Positions 18,688 through 30,738 of a stretch of 64,000 nt of DNA are shown here, piece by piece. The stretch spans positions 602,812-666,811 of the forward strand of contig JADQAV010000038.1 in assembly GCA_019775845.1 (NCBI GenBank), written 5' to 3'. Numbering within the stretch: the stretch's first letter is position 1; each line of letters begins with the position of its first letter. Position numbers and translations under genes: made by a program. The stretch comes from Myrmaecium sp. VS I D KN 1 (Eukaryota; Ascomycota; Dothideomycetes; Valsariales; Valsariaceae). A model generated the notes under the pieces. It was given only the letters and a program-made list of their open reading frames with translations. It had not been told where the DNA came from and did no database searches.

Positions 18688-19855
18688 ACCAACATCGCAA
18701 ACACATGAGATGCTCGCCAAACATGAATAGTTCATGCGGTAAGGGAATCTCGAAAGGTTATGAAGAGGTCTTTTAGGAGATTGGTCTCGTGTTCTAATGG
18801 TGGCCATGCCACACACTCACATCGAGCGCATACTCTCAGTCCATTTGGTCGTTTCTTTGAGCACATGGTCCGTACTACGGCTTAGAAAATTTGTACTTAG
18901 GTTCCAGAGGGAAAATCCAAATGACAACATGAGACAATCATCGTAATTTGACCTTTGCTGCTGCAGTGAACGTGTTAGCTCTTGTAGATGTTGTTAGATC
19001 CACGCGCTGGTGCTGCCTAATAAATGATGGTGGGCTATACCTACTAACACATCTAAACAAACATGCCGCAGGCTCGAAAGGCTTTCACCAAGTGATATCG
19101 CGACCCTCCCGCTAGGATTCTAACAAATTCGTGAGATACGACGCGTATCCTCTCGTTCATCCAACAGGCCAGAATGTTTTCCGTATGCACCTAGGTTCCG
19201 GAGAAATAAGGCGGAGAGGGGAACGTGAGGTTAAGCGGCGAAGCGTATCCCTCGACTTGGCGTCGTCGATCGATTGGACGGACGACGACCGCCGGACAAG
19301 CCAGAGTGAAACAACCACCACGAGCAAGCCGCTTGTTTCATATTATCTTTAAAAAAAAAGAACGGAACATGTGTTTTACTTCTTGTTCGATATAATCAGG
19401 TATGTTTGCCTTCTATTCTTTTCTGGCTTCGCCGCAATCTTTTAATTTGTCTTTGTTTCTTTTCTTTTTCTTTTCCCGGCTTTATATACGGTTGATCAAC
19501 CCCTATCGTCCGCCGTATAATTGTCGTCTTTCCATTACGACGGCGTCATTTCTACACCGGTAGGGATCACTTTCCTTAAGTACGGCGGGGATGACTACTG
19601 CCATCTCAATTCCAGAAGGGTTGTGGAGGTAAACATGTTTTTCATTCAAGAAAGAGACAACAGAGGACCAGCCTCGAATTGCGATGAATAACCGTAGGCC
19701 CCCCGTTCTCAACAGCGGCAAGACACGTCGTAAGCAAAGGGGGAGTGGGCTCCATACATGAATAGGGCAAACCGGGAAGGATGAAAGATCTCGCCGCCGC
19801 ACCCTCCGTGACATCTGCGGGAATTACCACCTACCTAACGAGCACCTCTTTTTTC
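18688..19855. other. Intergenic region with no supported gene
   Basis: Lies between the 3' ends of the repeat-precursor gene and the RNA-dependent RNA polymerase. AT content rises towards 19330-19500, with A and T runs. Short frames exist on both strands but none has recognisable features. Confidence 0.4.
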
Positions 19856-22800
19856 TCACCGCAGCCGCAAGCACCCGCCGTGGAACCGCTCCAGCTCCCT
19901 CAGCACGATGGCCGCGCTCACATACCCGAAACTCCTCAGCCAGCTTCCGCCCCGCTCGCGGTCCATCAAAGCTACATTCAGACAGGCCACCGCCCTCGGT
20001 AGCGCTTCCTCTCGGCCGGTCAGGTACACGCCGTCGTACGCTGCCTGCTCCTCTCCATCCCCGTAGATGATGCGTTGCACCGTCCAACTGCAATCCCGCT
20101 CGAACGCGGCCCGCATGTCCATCGCCGCCTGCCTCGCCCTCTTCCCGCCCCCGTTCGAAGTCTCGCTTTTATCACCCAGGACGTGTCCGCAGAAGACCTC
20201 CAGCTCACTCAGCGGCTGGCGTGGGTGCGTGCTGTACTGAGCCATCAGTCGCCTCATCTCGCCCTCGTACTCATCTCGAATCTCGCGAGCCAGATCTAGA
20301 TATCCTGCCCATTGGAACCCACGCGTTTCCCGCTCCACGTACTCCCAGAGCCGCGTCATCAAGCTCTTTTTGGTGCTGTCCCGCAGTGTTTCGGACATCT
20401 TCTTCATCGCTTCCAGGAACTTACGTTCGTCAATATCCCGGTAGAGGAAGCCGAGGGCCTTTTCCGATTCGTAGTAGGTGTAGGGCACCCTCTCCGGGTC
20501 GAGTGCAGCGACCGGACAGGGCGCTCTGAAATCCGGGTCAAGAGCGGGGTCGTCTTCCTCGTCAACTGAGGGCCGGGAGGATTCGATGATGACGCGAGGG
20601 TTTGTGGCCATGAAGTCGGGACGAAGTTTGCCACGGGTAGGTCCCTTCGGGATGCGGGACATGTCGACCTGAAGTAGGTGTAAGTGAGTGGGTAACTTTC
20701 TCGGGGCTCAACGGAAGACACTCACTGCTCTGCCCGATTTAGAAAAGTCTACGGCTACCGAAGCCATCTCCGCTAGCTGGACACATTCGGGAGAGAAAGT
20801 GCCGGCCTTCAGCTGATCGGCATAGATCTGATGCAAGGTGGCAATCTGGCCGAGCTGATCATTTTCCATGAATCTAGTAGATTTAGTTAGCGGAGGTAGA
20901 GTGGTGAACAGTCGTTCATGCTTACTCTATGAAAAAATCGCTCATGTCCTCCCTCCTCACCTCTCGACCGATATCCTTAGCCACCACACGAGGGTAGTTG
21001 GCTGGCGGGTGGATCGAAAGTCGGTTGGGCACGAGCCGAGGGTCCCATATGACATTGTACAAGTCGCCGTCAAGGTCACCGCCGCTGAGCATGCTGGGAA
21101 GATCTCGTTCGCCCTGCTGGCTAAACACCACGCAGTTTCGCAGGCTTCTCAGGGGCGAGTTCTCCGGTACCTGAACAGCTTTGACGACACGGACGTCTCC
21201 CGGATGGAGAGCAGGTGAGCGCGTGATCATAATGTTGCCGCCTGCGACTACCTCATTACTGCCACCTGGACATTCCAAGGTGCAATAAATCTCACCCTCT
21301 TTGAGAATTCCAGTCTCGTCCATCACCCCGTATAAGGTGGCTCCATCCTCAACGAATATCCGAGACCTATGCTTGATCTCCCTGAGGCGTGCTAGAGCTG
21401 CAATCTCGACGACCCCGCGCAGGAAATCATCCTGTTGAAACTGAAGTCCGATTTCGCCGAGGAGGCGAATGAGGACGGAGGTCTGAGCAGGAGTTGCCAC
21501 TCGTTCCCATTCGAGGAATGACGACGCATTAAGCGGAGTCAGGGTAACTTCACGGAGCCTCTGCACCGCGGTTCGCTGCAGATCTAGAAGATGCTGCGTT
21601 GGGATGCCGAGGTCCTCCAAAATCTTGATGAGCGGTCGATTGAGATACATAGGTAATGGCTTGAAGGATGCACCACATATTTCAATATCTGCTATGTCTG
21701 TACCGTCGAATTTTACCATTGATCCACGTAGGCAAAGCTTGTCACCAGAGATGCGGGTGTCTAATGAAACGACGCCTTTGGCTCCTATGTTTTGTTAGCT
21801 TCTGCCACTCCTTGACGAATTGAACGCCACAACTTACCAGCAAAGCGGATCTGCAGGACCGTTGGTTTTGTGGTTTTGCTAAGAGCATATACACCCCATA
21901 CTTTCCGTAATAGCTCAGATGATATGGTACCACAGCCGTCGCTGAATGTCCGCCCGTTTCTCTCGACATCAGGCAGCACAACGCATTGTTCCGGATTCAC
22001 CCTCACAGTGCTCGTACTGTCTGAGAATGCCTGGCCGATCCTAGCGGCACATTTAGCTGGACACCGAAATTTGCTGAATTCGCCCAGACCCTTGATCACT
22101 TCCTGCGCGTGAACAAGCCCAGCTTCAGCAATGAATGGCGCCATGAACCAACATGTTTGGTTGCGGAGGGAGGAATTCGAGAATCCCAGAAAAACATAGA
22201 GTCTCCCGGCAATTGCTATGCCCTCACGCAGGATATTCTGGAAGCGTTTGTGGAAGATATCTGACAGGGAGACATTTGGGTCGAAGTGGAGCTGTCCACC
22301 ATCCTCTTCGGCAAAGGTAACCCTCAAAAAATAATCACTATGCTTTTGATACTTACGCAGCACTCGATTCGAAGGCTCTTGTGCCGGACCTTCGAAATAG
22401 ATCGTTGTGGGCGTGACCACCGCATGGTGAACCCAAACAAGATGACTGTACTCAGGCGGCTTCTTGTAAGACTTCGCATTCTCTGTAAGTTCTTCCTTCA
22501 GTCGCTCTTTAAAGAAGGAAGCCGCTGGCTCAGTAGGGCCGGCAAAGGGCAAAGACCACCCCAAATCCTGGAGCGAGGTAACAACAGCGGGTGCACCGTA
22601 TTTGCCTTTGAGGCTTGCAACATGGGGAAGCAAAGCCTTGAGCACAGCGGGGGGCAAGAAACCGCCCGACGCTAATCTGTGGAGTTGGAAGCGGACAGAA
22701 AAGTCTAATAGGTCCTCTTCGGAGTATCTCTTATAATCATCTAGGGTGTTAAGTAGATCCTTAAGCTGATCAACAAGTGGTACTGAGTATCTTCCAACAG

Positions 22801-23689
22801 GTGTGGGATAGACTATGCTTCGTGGGATTGCCCTATTTACTTGAAGCTTTCGTCGGACCTCGTGCATCTTGGAAGGATCCGAAAGAGTCACTCTGTAAAC
22901 GAAGCAGGAACCGACTACGGCCTCATGTTCTGGATTGATCGCGGACACCCTTATACGCGGGAGTGCGTGATTTTGACCGTCCCCTTTAGCCAATGTCAAG
23001 TTCAGCATCAGCGACTCAATGGAAGTCGGGGAAGGGATGCTAATCTTAGGAGGGGCCCGGAGGGTAAACGTGATAGACGGCTCAGACTGGTCACCTGTGG
23101 CTATGCACTCGATATTCGAAAATGGGATGTCTATACGACATGATGATGATCCAGATTCCGAGAGCAGTAGAATGGCAAAGGAATGGCTGCCGAAGATGAT
23201 GTTCCCAGATCTCGTGTCCGTGTAGGATGGAATGAATAGCAGTCTCGAATTCGAGTTGTATGCCCAGATACCGCACTGCACCAATCGACACAAAAATGAG
23301 CTGGACGGATGGCGCTCTTGAACCAGTTCTTGGGCGGCTGTTGGAATGAGTTTGAGTTTGTCAAGCCTCCTCTTCTCCCGCATTTTCAAGCTACGCAGGA
23401 CCAAAGGATCCGCGATGTTTTTGCTCTTACTGCAGCGTACCATGGAACCATTGAGGAGCAAGGGTGAGCGAGCGCGTGCGCTTGAATTGCTATTGACCGG
23501 GACGCCATGTAACTGCAGGAATACATTCCCACGCTTCTCGTCGGGCACTGTGAGGAAGGCGAAGCTTTTGTCTTTCGGCTTCTTGCACTCGAATATGTAG
23601 ATCCCACATCGCTCCAAGGGCTGCTTGAACAGAGCCCTGAGGTCCTCTGTTTTTGCGTGAGACTGTATGTTATTCACGAATATATCCAT
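19856..23689 (-). CDS. Cellular RNA-dependent RNA polymerase (QDE-1/SAD-1/Rdp1 family)
   Basis: Four exons on the minus strand: 21838-23689, 20926-21784, 20726-20873 and 19856-20668, giving 1223 residues. The catalytic motif DLDGD (about residues 853-858, in SMLSGGDLDGDLYNVIW) binds the metal ions of the two-barrel RNA polymerase fold. Family blocks DGCGTIS, RSPALHPGDVRVVKA and EFMENDQLGQIA (spanning an intron, with all phases consistent) surround it. The N-terminal ~60 residues (MDIFVNNIQSHAKTEDLRAL, later KSFAFLTV) look like an RNA-recognition-motif domain. These enzymes copy single-stranded RNA to double-stranded RNA that feeds Dicer in quelling, meiotic silencing or heterochromatic siRNA pathways; which branch this one serves cannot be told without phylogeny. 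All key catalytic residues are present. Confidence 0.93.
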
Positions 23690-24408
23690 GATAGGATGTA
23701 CGGCTACTCATTCAAAGCAGGGTTCAGCGAAAAGAAGAGATAACGAAGGAGGGTTTACGACGTGCAGGCCTGCAAGTAGCATGTGCGTTAAGTCAAACAG
23801 AAGACATTGTAACCATGCAATAGACCGAAGCAAAGAGGCTGTCTTGAAAATGGGATTGGTAAAGAGATCAGAGTCTGCTGCTCACAAGTCAAAGACGGCA
23901 AAGAACGTTGAGGAAGAAGCGGGGTGAGATGGTTTGGCTCCCGGAGCGGGATCCCAAGTAAATGATTGCTGGCCTGCAAAGACAGGCAACGAGCGAATCA
24001 AAGTAACCTGTGTACTAACTGATCATGCTTGTTGTATTTGACACTGAATAAGGTACGACCTACAACATCGGGTACTTGCCGTGTACGAAACGCGCCCGCT
24101 ACTCGACGAGAGGGTCATGTGTGGCCACTCCTCGGCTTGGGCTGCTCGTCGGGGTTGATGGGTACATCACATATCAAGTGGTGGATATATGCACTCGCGC
24201 CTAGTATATCACAGTCGTGTATCATGACACGACTTCTTGTGTAGACGTACTCTGGATCCCCGGTCACAGAAGCGTCGGGTCCGTAGCATCATGTCATGTC
24301 ATACAACTTGAAGGGCAGATCGAAGCTTAAGGTAGCATTAGAACGAAACCTCTCCACATTTGCATCATTCATTCATCTACTCGTCTAGATATTTTGTCCG
24401 AGATCAAC
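23690..24408. promoter_or_regulatory. Upstream region of RdRP, 3' region of ThrRS
   Basis: 719 bases between the RdRP start and the ThrRS stop, both on the minus strand. It must carry the RdRP promoter and the ThrRS 3' end. No gene and no clear TATA box are seen. Confidence 0.4.
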
Positions 24409-26823
24409 TCATAGGGCGTTCTTAAGACCGCGGCTATCCCTCAGAGCAACGAGCTTCTGGATTGCTTCGTCCAGAGGAATCAGGTCACCTTTAGCCTGCG
24501 TGGACGGGTCATCACGGTTGCGGATGTTCACCGTGCGGCTTTCCTTCTCCTGCGCCCCCACGACAAAGATGAAGTTGTACTGCTGAAGCTGACCCGTACG
24601 AATCTTCTTCTGCATGGTGTTACCACTAATGTCGATGTCAACGTGCATGCCCTGCGCGCGGAAGATGCTCTGAACCTCCTTGACATAGTCATTAACGGCA
24701 GGCATGACAGGGACGACAAGGACTTGACGCGGGCTAAGCCAGAAAGGCCATTTTCCAGCAAAATGTTCGGTGAGAATCGCGATGAAGCGCTCAAAGCTGC
24801 CGTAGATAGCGCGATGGATCATGACAGGGCGACGGTAACCGGGAGTTAGAGGCTTCTCCTTCAGAGCAAGGGGATCCTTCTCGTTCGCGGCCTCAGCTTT
24901 CTCCTCGGCCTTCTCCTCGGTCTTGGTCTCGGGCTTAGTCTCTGCGTCGGCCTCCTTTGGCTTAGCAACCGCGGCCTCAGGGGTCATATACTCAAGACCG
25001 AAGCGGCGGGGCAACATGAAATCGAGCTGAATAGTGGCGCACTGATGTTCTCTCTTCAGCGCATCAGAGATTGTGATGTCAATCTTAGGGCCATAGAAAG
25101 CGCCGTCACCGGGGTTCAGTTCCCACTTGTCGCCACCTTGAGCGGTGAACTCATCAAGGGCGTCCGCGAGCTTCTTTTCGGCCTTATCCCACGTTTCAAT
25201 GTCGCCGAGGTATTTTTCAGGCCGCGTAGACAGCTTCATTTTGAAAGTGAAACCAAATTTGCCATACACTTCTCGTAGGAAATCGAACAGTCCAGTTATT
25301 TCTTCACCGATCTAGACCATGTCAGCATTCTTGATATGCAGCGGGCGGTAGAAGGGAAGACGTACTTGTTCTTCGGTTACGAACAAGTGAGAGTCGTCCT
25401 GCTGGAAGCGACGAACTCTTGTCAAGCCAGTAAGAGCGCCGGATGCTTCATTCCGGTGGAGAACGCCGAAATCCGCAATTCTCATCGGGAGCTCGCGGTA
25501 GCTACGCTCGCGATGGCCAAAGAGCAGCGCATGTCCCGGACAGTTCATGGGCTTGAGAGCCCACTGATCTTTCTCAACTTCGAAGGTAAACATGTCGTCT
25601 TGGTAATGCTGCCAGTGTCCGGATTGTTTCCAGAGAGCCGAATTGTACATATTGGGGGTCTGTACCTCCTGGTAACCACGTTTCCAGTACTCTTGACGGA
25701 GGAAGGACATGAGAGTGTTATATATAATCATGCCATGAGGGAGGAAGAAGCAAGATCCCGGAGAGAACTCGTGGAAAAAGAAGAGTTCCTGATCCTTGCC
25801 GATCTTCCTGTGATCGCGCTTCGCGGCTTCCTCAAGATATTTCATATGTTCGTCCATCATTTTCTTATCTGGGAAAGAAACACCGTAGATGCGTTGAAGG
25901 GAATCATTCTTTGCGTCACCCAAAAAGTAGGAAGCGGAGTTCTGGCCCCCAGGTTAGCCTACTGGAAGAAACGTTTAGACCAATCCACCTACCTTCATGA
26001 CCTTGAAGGACTTGATTCGCCCGGTGTGCGGAACGTGAGGTCCACGGCACAAGTCGATGAGCGGACCGCAACGGTAGACGGTGGTGCTAGTACCATCGGG
26101 AATTTTGTCCTTGATGATATGCTGCTTATATTTGTTGGACTTGAACATCTCCAAAAGCTCCTCCTTGGTAAGGGTAAGCCGCTCGAACTTCTGCTTCTCC
26201 TTTATCACGTTGTTCGCGATGGTCTCTAGGGGCTTATGGTCAGAGACATCAACGGAACCTCCGTCGGGTAGAGCCATCTCATAATAGAAGCCATCCTCGA
26301 TCGGGGGTCCAATGCAGAGGTCACAACCGAATCTTCTCTCCGCCGCCTCTCCCAGAATATGTGCAGAAGAATGCCAGAAGACCTTCTTTCCCTCGGGGTC
26401 CTCGAAAGGAAGCAGCTCGAGCGTGCAGTCACCTTCGAGGGGTCTCTCCAGGTCCCAAAGCTCGCCATTGACTCGCGCGATCACGGTGCGCTCGAACAAC
26501 GACTTGCTGATGTCGCGCGCGATCTCCGCGGGGGTGGTAGTCCACGACTCGCCAACACGGACGCTCCCATCGCTCAATGTGATGTTGATTTTCTCCCTGG
26601 GCTTCTTGGCGAGCTCTTCGTCATGCTTGGCTTTCAGCTGCTCGAATATCTTTATGCGGTGATCGAAGTACTCAGGCGGCGGGTTGAGCTCGGTGGGCCG
26701 GGAAGATGACCCCTCGGCGGGGCCCTTTTTCTTCTTCTCCTTTTTCTGCTGCTGCTGCTTTTGGGAACCGTCCTTGACGGCGAGGTTCTTGACGCCCTCG
26801 ACGGCTTCCTTTACGGCATCCAT
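24409..26823 (-). CDS. THS1: Threonyl-tRNA synthetase
   Basis: Three exons on the minus strand: 25993-26823, 25366-25941 and 24409-25311 (769 residues). The basic N-terminal extension ([12 protein letters not shown]) is typical of eukaryotic enzymes. The TGS domain follows ([14 protein letters not shown] to CTLELLPF, about residues 80-145), then the second additional domain with [10 protein letters not shown]. The class II catalytic core has [10 protein letters not shown], with the zinc-ligand Cys, and motif 2 [13 protein letters not shown]. The C-terminal anticodon-binding domain contains [12 protein letters not shown] Glu/Lys-rich insertion ([17 protein letters not shown]) interrupts the catalytic part before [20 protein letters not shown]. 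It charges tRNA-Thr in cytosol and possibly mitochondria; no mitochondrial presequence is obvious. It is head to head with GAR1. Confidence 0.95.
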
Positions 26824-27069
26824 GGTGGGAGAGTTAGCCTATTGATGTTGCTCTGCTTGCGCCAACTTCAAATTCGGGAGCGTGAGTCTGGCGACCCCAC
26901 CAACGCTGCCGCCAAGCACCGCTGAGTCGAAATAACGCTCAGACCCTCTTCGGCATCTCAGTTTTTCCGCCGAACAGTGTCAAATCTGAGAAAAGTTCGC
27001 CGGTGCTGAACCTGCAGAGCTTCCAAGACACCAGACAATTGCGCCCACGTTGTTTCACATAATCGCAAT
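26824..27069. promoter_or_regulatory. Compact bidirectional promoter ThrRS / GAR1
   Basis: Only 246 bases separate the start codons of ThrRS (-) and GAR1 (+). Both products serve translation or ribosome biogenesis, so a shared promoter is plausible. No canonical TATA box is visible. Confidence 0.55.
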
Positions 27070-27918
27070 ATGTCATTCCGCGGCGGATTTCGTGGCGGTC
27101 GCGGGGGCGGAGGCGGCGGCCGTGGAGGTGGGCGAGCAATGCGGCATGGAAATGAGACGATTTTTTGCTAATCTTTATTCCAGGTCGTGGTGGCTTCCAG
27201 CAGAGCTACGGCCCTCCTGACACTGTCCTCGGTACGGAAATTGCGAAAGATATGACGAGAGAGCCTTGCTAATCTCCTCGACAGAAATGGGTTCGTTCTT
27301 GCACGCTACCGAGGGCGAAATGGTCTGCGAATCCATCAACCCCAAAATCCCTTACTTCAATGCGCCTATCTACCTGGAGAACAAGGTATGCGACTCCCTA
27401 AGCCAACGCAGCTCCACAACGGGAGCTAACATCCTTTTAAGACACCCATCGGCAAGGTCGATGAGATTCTCGGGCCTTTGAACCAGGTCTACTTCACCAT
27501 CAAGCCCCAGGAAGGCATCGTTGCGACCTCCTTCAAGCCTGGCGACAAGTTCTACATCGGTGGAGATAAACTCCTGCCTTTGGAGAAGTGAGTTGACAAT
27601 CACGGTCTATTTGTAACATGAGAGCTCATCGAAAAATTCAGGTTCCTGCCCAAGCCCAAGCCGCCACCAGGCGCCCCCAAGCCGAAACGCGCAGGAGGCG
27701 CATCCCGTGGCGGCCCTGCTCGCGGGGGCCGTGGAGGACGCGGAGGAGCTGGCCGAGGTGCTCCTAGAGGCCGTGGTGGCTTCGGCGGTGGATTCGGCGG
27801 TGGTCGCGGCGGCTCGAGAGGAGGAGGGTTCAGCGGAGGTTTCGGTGGCGGAAGGGGCGGTGCTGGCGGTCGTGGCCGTGGTGGATCTGGGAGAGGTTTC
27901 GGCCGCGGAAGGGGTTGA
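27070..27918 (+). CDS. GAR1: H/ACA ribonucleoprotein complex subunit Gar1
   Basis: Five exons: 27070-27127, 27184-27231, 27285-27385, 27442-27587 and 27642-27918 (209 residues). The protein has an RGG-rich N-terminus ([15 protein letters not shown]), the conserved Gar1 core ([53 protein letters not shown]) and a second long RGG-rich tail. Gar1 binds Cbf5 in the nucleolar H/ACA snoRNP that pseudouridylates rRNA and snRNA. Intron 1 starts with the less usual GTGGGC, but the phase and the join [15 protein letters not shown] fit the family. All introns are about 50 bases long. Identification is secure. Confidence 0.95.
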
Positions 27919-28953
27919 GCTCACACAAAAATCCGCAGGCTAGGTGTCTTGGGTTTTGCTCTTCACAGGACGGCGTTTAAAGGATGGGTTGGGTTATTTG
28001 TCGAACAGTACGTTTCAATAAGTATGTCCGTTCGGACGGGCATGCCTTTGAATTATACATTGTTTTGATTTTCTTCAGACAAGCAGTGTCACTTTCATCC
28101 TGAAGCCTATTACGTTAGGCTTTCATCGAAGTTGCTCCGTCCCGTACATGTGAATGTCTTGGTCCTCGAACTCCGAAGTGAAGGTTCTCCGCCGGTATAT
28201 GGGAGGCAGTTCCCTCTCCTCTGAGAGTTAGTGAATAGTATGAGGAAAATATATAGAAGTAGGTAAACCTCTTGCTTCCTCTTTATCTTTATATCTACCT
28301 ATATATAATATATAGAGTAATGCCTCACCTCTCTATCTCTGAGCCCGGTTATTATATTTCTATATCCTCGTATATTACTTCGTTCCTTATTTCAAATGAT
28401 ATATAGCCTTTCCACTTCTTTATTTACATCTCCCCTTTCTCTTGCTATTGCTACTCCTACAGTACTTACTGCTGCTTGTCCAATCCAATCTCTCAAACTG
28501 CCTAGCCCAGAAATCCCGTGGACGACACCGAGGCCGAGATGAGGAGATTGATTTTTGGTAGACTGGACTTGGTCTTTCGATTTCCTAATCTTGGTATTGG
28601 CGACATGCACGACTGAACAAATGAGCTCCAGGATTGCTGTCCCGACTTACTCCAGGATACGGAAGTTTCACGGAGAACCGATGCGGTGGTCACTGTGGCT
28701 CTGTGGCTGTGTGCTGCCAAGCTTTGGCCAAATGCGTCATCACAAGCGTGCGCCTCAAACCCTGGAAGTTCAAGAAAACTGACAGTGACGGCCAGGCCTT
28801 CCTGCTTTATATTCCACTTTCGTGCCCGCAAACCTTCACTTCCTCGTCCTCCACCAACTACAACACCCGTCATACTCTGCATCGTTCTTTACAGGTGCAA
28901 AATCCGTACCATCATACCTGTTAAATTTCTAAACAACACCCCATTCATTCACC
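27919..28953. other. Intergenic region with an AT-rich island
   Basis: 1035 bases between GAR1 and the phosphatidylserine synthase gene, same strand. The part at about 28235-28410 is rich in TATA, TATATA and CTATAT words, in strong contrast with GC-rich surroundings. No gene is supported on either strand. A TTTATATTCC word near 28805 may serve as a TATA element for the gene starting at 28954. Confidence 0.45.
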
Positions 28954-29912
28954 ATGTCGAGAAGAAACGGTGCACCTGCGGGCTCTGAGCTAGAAAGGAA
29001 GCCCTCCAACCCTGCGCCTGGTTCAGGTTCGTTCTGGCGGAGATCTGCGGGAAAACTAGTCTCTCACACTAATTATAGCTTCAGAGAAGCAAGCGAGGCT
29101 GCTGTCTTCAGACGCGGGCCATTTCTCGTTACTGAGGTATGCTGTCGGACATAGAAAACGACGATCGACCGTACTCTAACGCGGGCATAGAGCTCTCCAC
29201 CTAGCTGACTTCATCACCGAGTTGAACGGTATGTAGCGCCTGCCAGGACTTCGTGGCACCGCTAGCTGACATAATTCGTTGTTCGTCCTAGGCTTCTGCG
29301 GTGTAATGTCCGTGTTCTCCTCGATGCGTTACTTGCTCGGCGACCCCAGCGACAAAGGCAACCTTTGGGCAGCGTTGACATTCATGCCCTTCGGCCTGTT
29401 CTTCGATTTCATGGACGGAAAAGTAGCTAGGTGGAGGAGAAAGAGCTCGTTGATGGGACAGGAACTTGACTCCCTTGCAGACCTCGTACGTCTAGCCCCG
29501 GGTGAACAAAGTAGCAATGATTCGCTTGCTAACTCTGTCCAAGATTTCTTTCGGCGTCGCTCCCGCAGCGGCCGCATTCGCTATTGGGGCCCGTACCCCG
29601 CTCGACCACCTCTTACTGACCATCTTCGTTCTTTGCGGCCTCACCCGTCTCGCTCGGTTCAACGTCACCGTATCCCTTGTTCCCAAGGATGCTACGGGGA
29701 AATCGCGCTACTTTGAGGGCATGCCCATCCCTATGTCTCTGGCTAACGTTGCGCTCATGGCATACTTCGTGAAGCAAGGCTGGATACATGATAACCTGCC
29801 TCTCGGAACGGCTGCTCAAGGATCCATCTTCGAGTTTCATCCCATCGTTGGTGTTTTCCTTATCCACGGCTGCTTAATGGTGAGCAAGACTCTTCACGTG
29901 CCGAAGCCTTAG
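28954..29912 (+). CDS. CHO1: CDP-diacylglycerol-serine O-phosphatidyltransferase (phosphatidylserine synthase)
   Basis: Five exons: 28954-29026, 29079-29136, 29191-29228, 29292-29485 and 29544-29912 (243 residues). The CDP-alcohol phosphatidyltransferase signature D-G-x2-A-R-x8-G-x3-D-x3-D is complete ([20 protein letters not shown], then the next Asp). Several hydrophobic membrane segments follow ([45 protein letters not shown]), and the end is SKTLHVPKP, close to other fungal PS synthases. The enzyme makes phosphatidylserine from CDP-diacylglycerol and serine in the endoplasmic reticulum. Three exons are very short (38-73 bases), but every phase matches. The GTGAGC near the end at 29880 is read as coding, because [11 protein letters not shown] is the expected C-terminus. 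Confidence 0.93.
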
Positions 29913-30738
29913 TGGAGGAGGACTCTGGTAGTCACATTTCAGCGCGGGTAGAAGGAACAGAGAAGGGGGGGCTCCCAAGAAACCTGGTTGAAAGCATATT
30001 TGGAGCAACGGCAGGCATGAGTAACGATGACAGACAGGACCACACAAGGCGGCACGATAAATGGGCTTAGTACTGAATTTCCCTTCGCTTTTGCTTTCAC
30101 AGTGACCGAATGATCACCGTTTTCTGCTTTCCTTGCCGACCTCTTATGTGACGTCAACCTTTCTTGCATCGGTTTCCACACTGGACGGGACATCGTTCAG
30201 GAGCCACCGGACAGATGGAATCACGCTTTCCTGCAATGCCTCGTCCTGCGACGTGAGTTGGTACGGGAGTCCACTAAGCTGAAACATCTCACATGCCGTT
30301 CCACAATCCCGTCGTCCCGTCGTCCCGTCCCGGCCGTCCCGCTTTCCCTCCCGCAACAGTAATAACAGGCCAATACCGCTCATACCATGGGCTTCATTAT
30401 ACTTGCCAGGACGGTCGCCGGACCCGCAACCTACCTGTGACTGGACCTGGGAATCATTGATCCAAGCATCAGGACTGTCGGGTCTGCCCTTGCAATATAA
30501 AGCGCGCGGTGGGACGGGGTTTTCTTATCCAGCGGAGGGCATCATATCACGTAAAGCAAGTCAAGCGTGGAGGGAGAACCTCGGGGGGAAGAAAAAAGCA
30601 GGGAAGAAAGCAAAGATCACATTGAAAGATACCTAATCGATCAAAGAGCGAAGGGGGAAAGGGGCGTGGGTGCGGAGGTTCGACAGGCCCAAAGGTCGGA
30701 GAGCGAATTTGCGGAGAACAACAGGGAGGGAACAACAA
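29913..30738. other. Convergent 3' intergenic region
   Basis: 826 bases between the 3' ends of CHO1 (+) and AcrB (-). It contains a tandem CCCGTCGT-like patch at about 30306-30345. No gene is supported. Confidence 0.4.
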
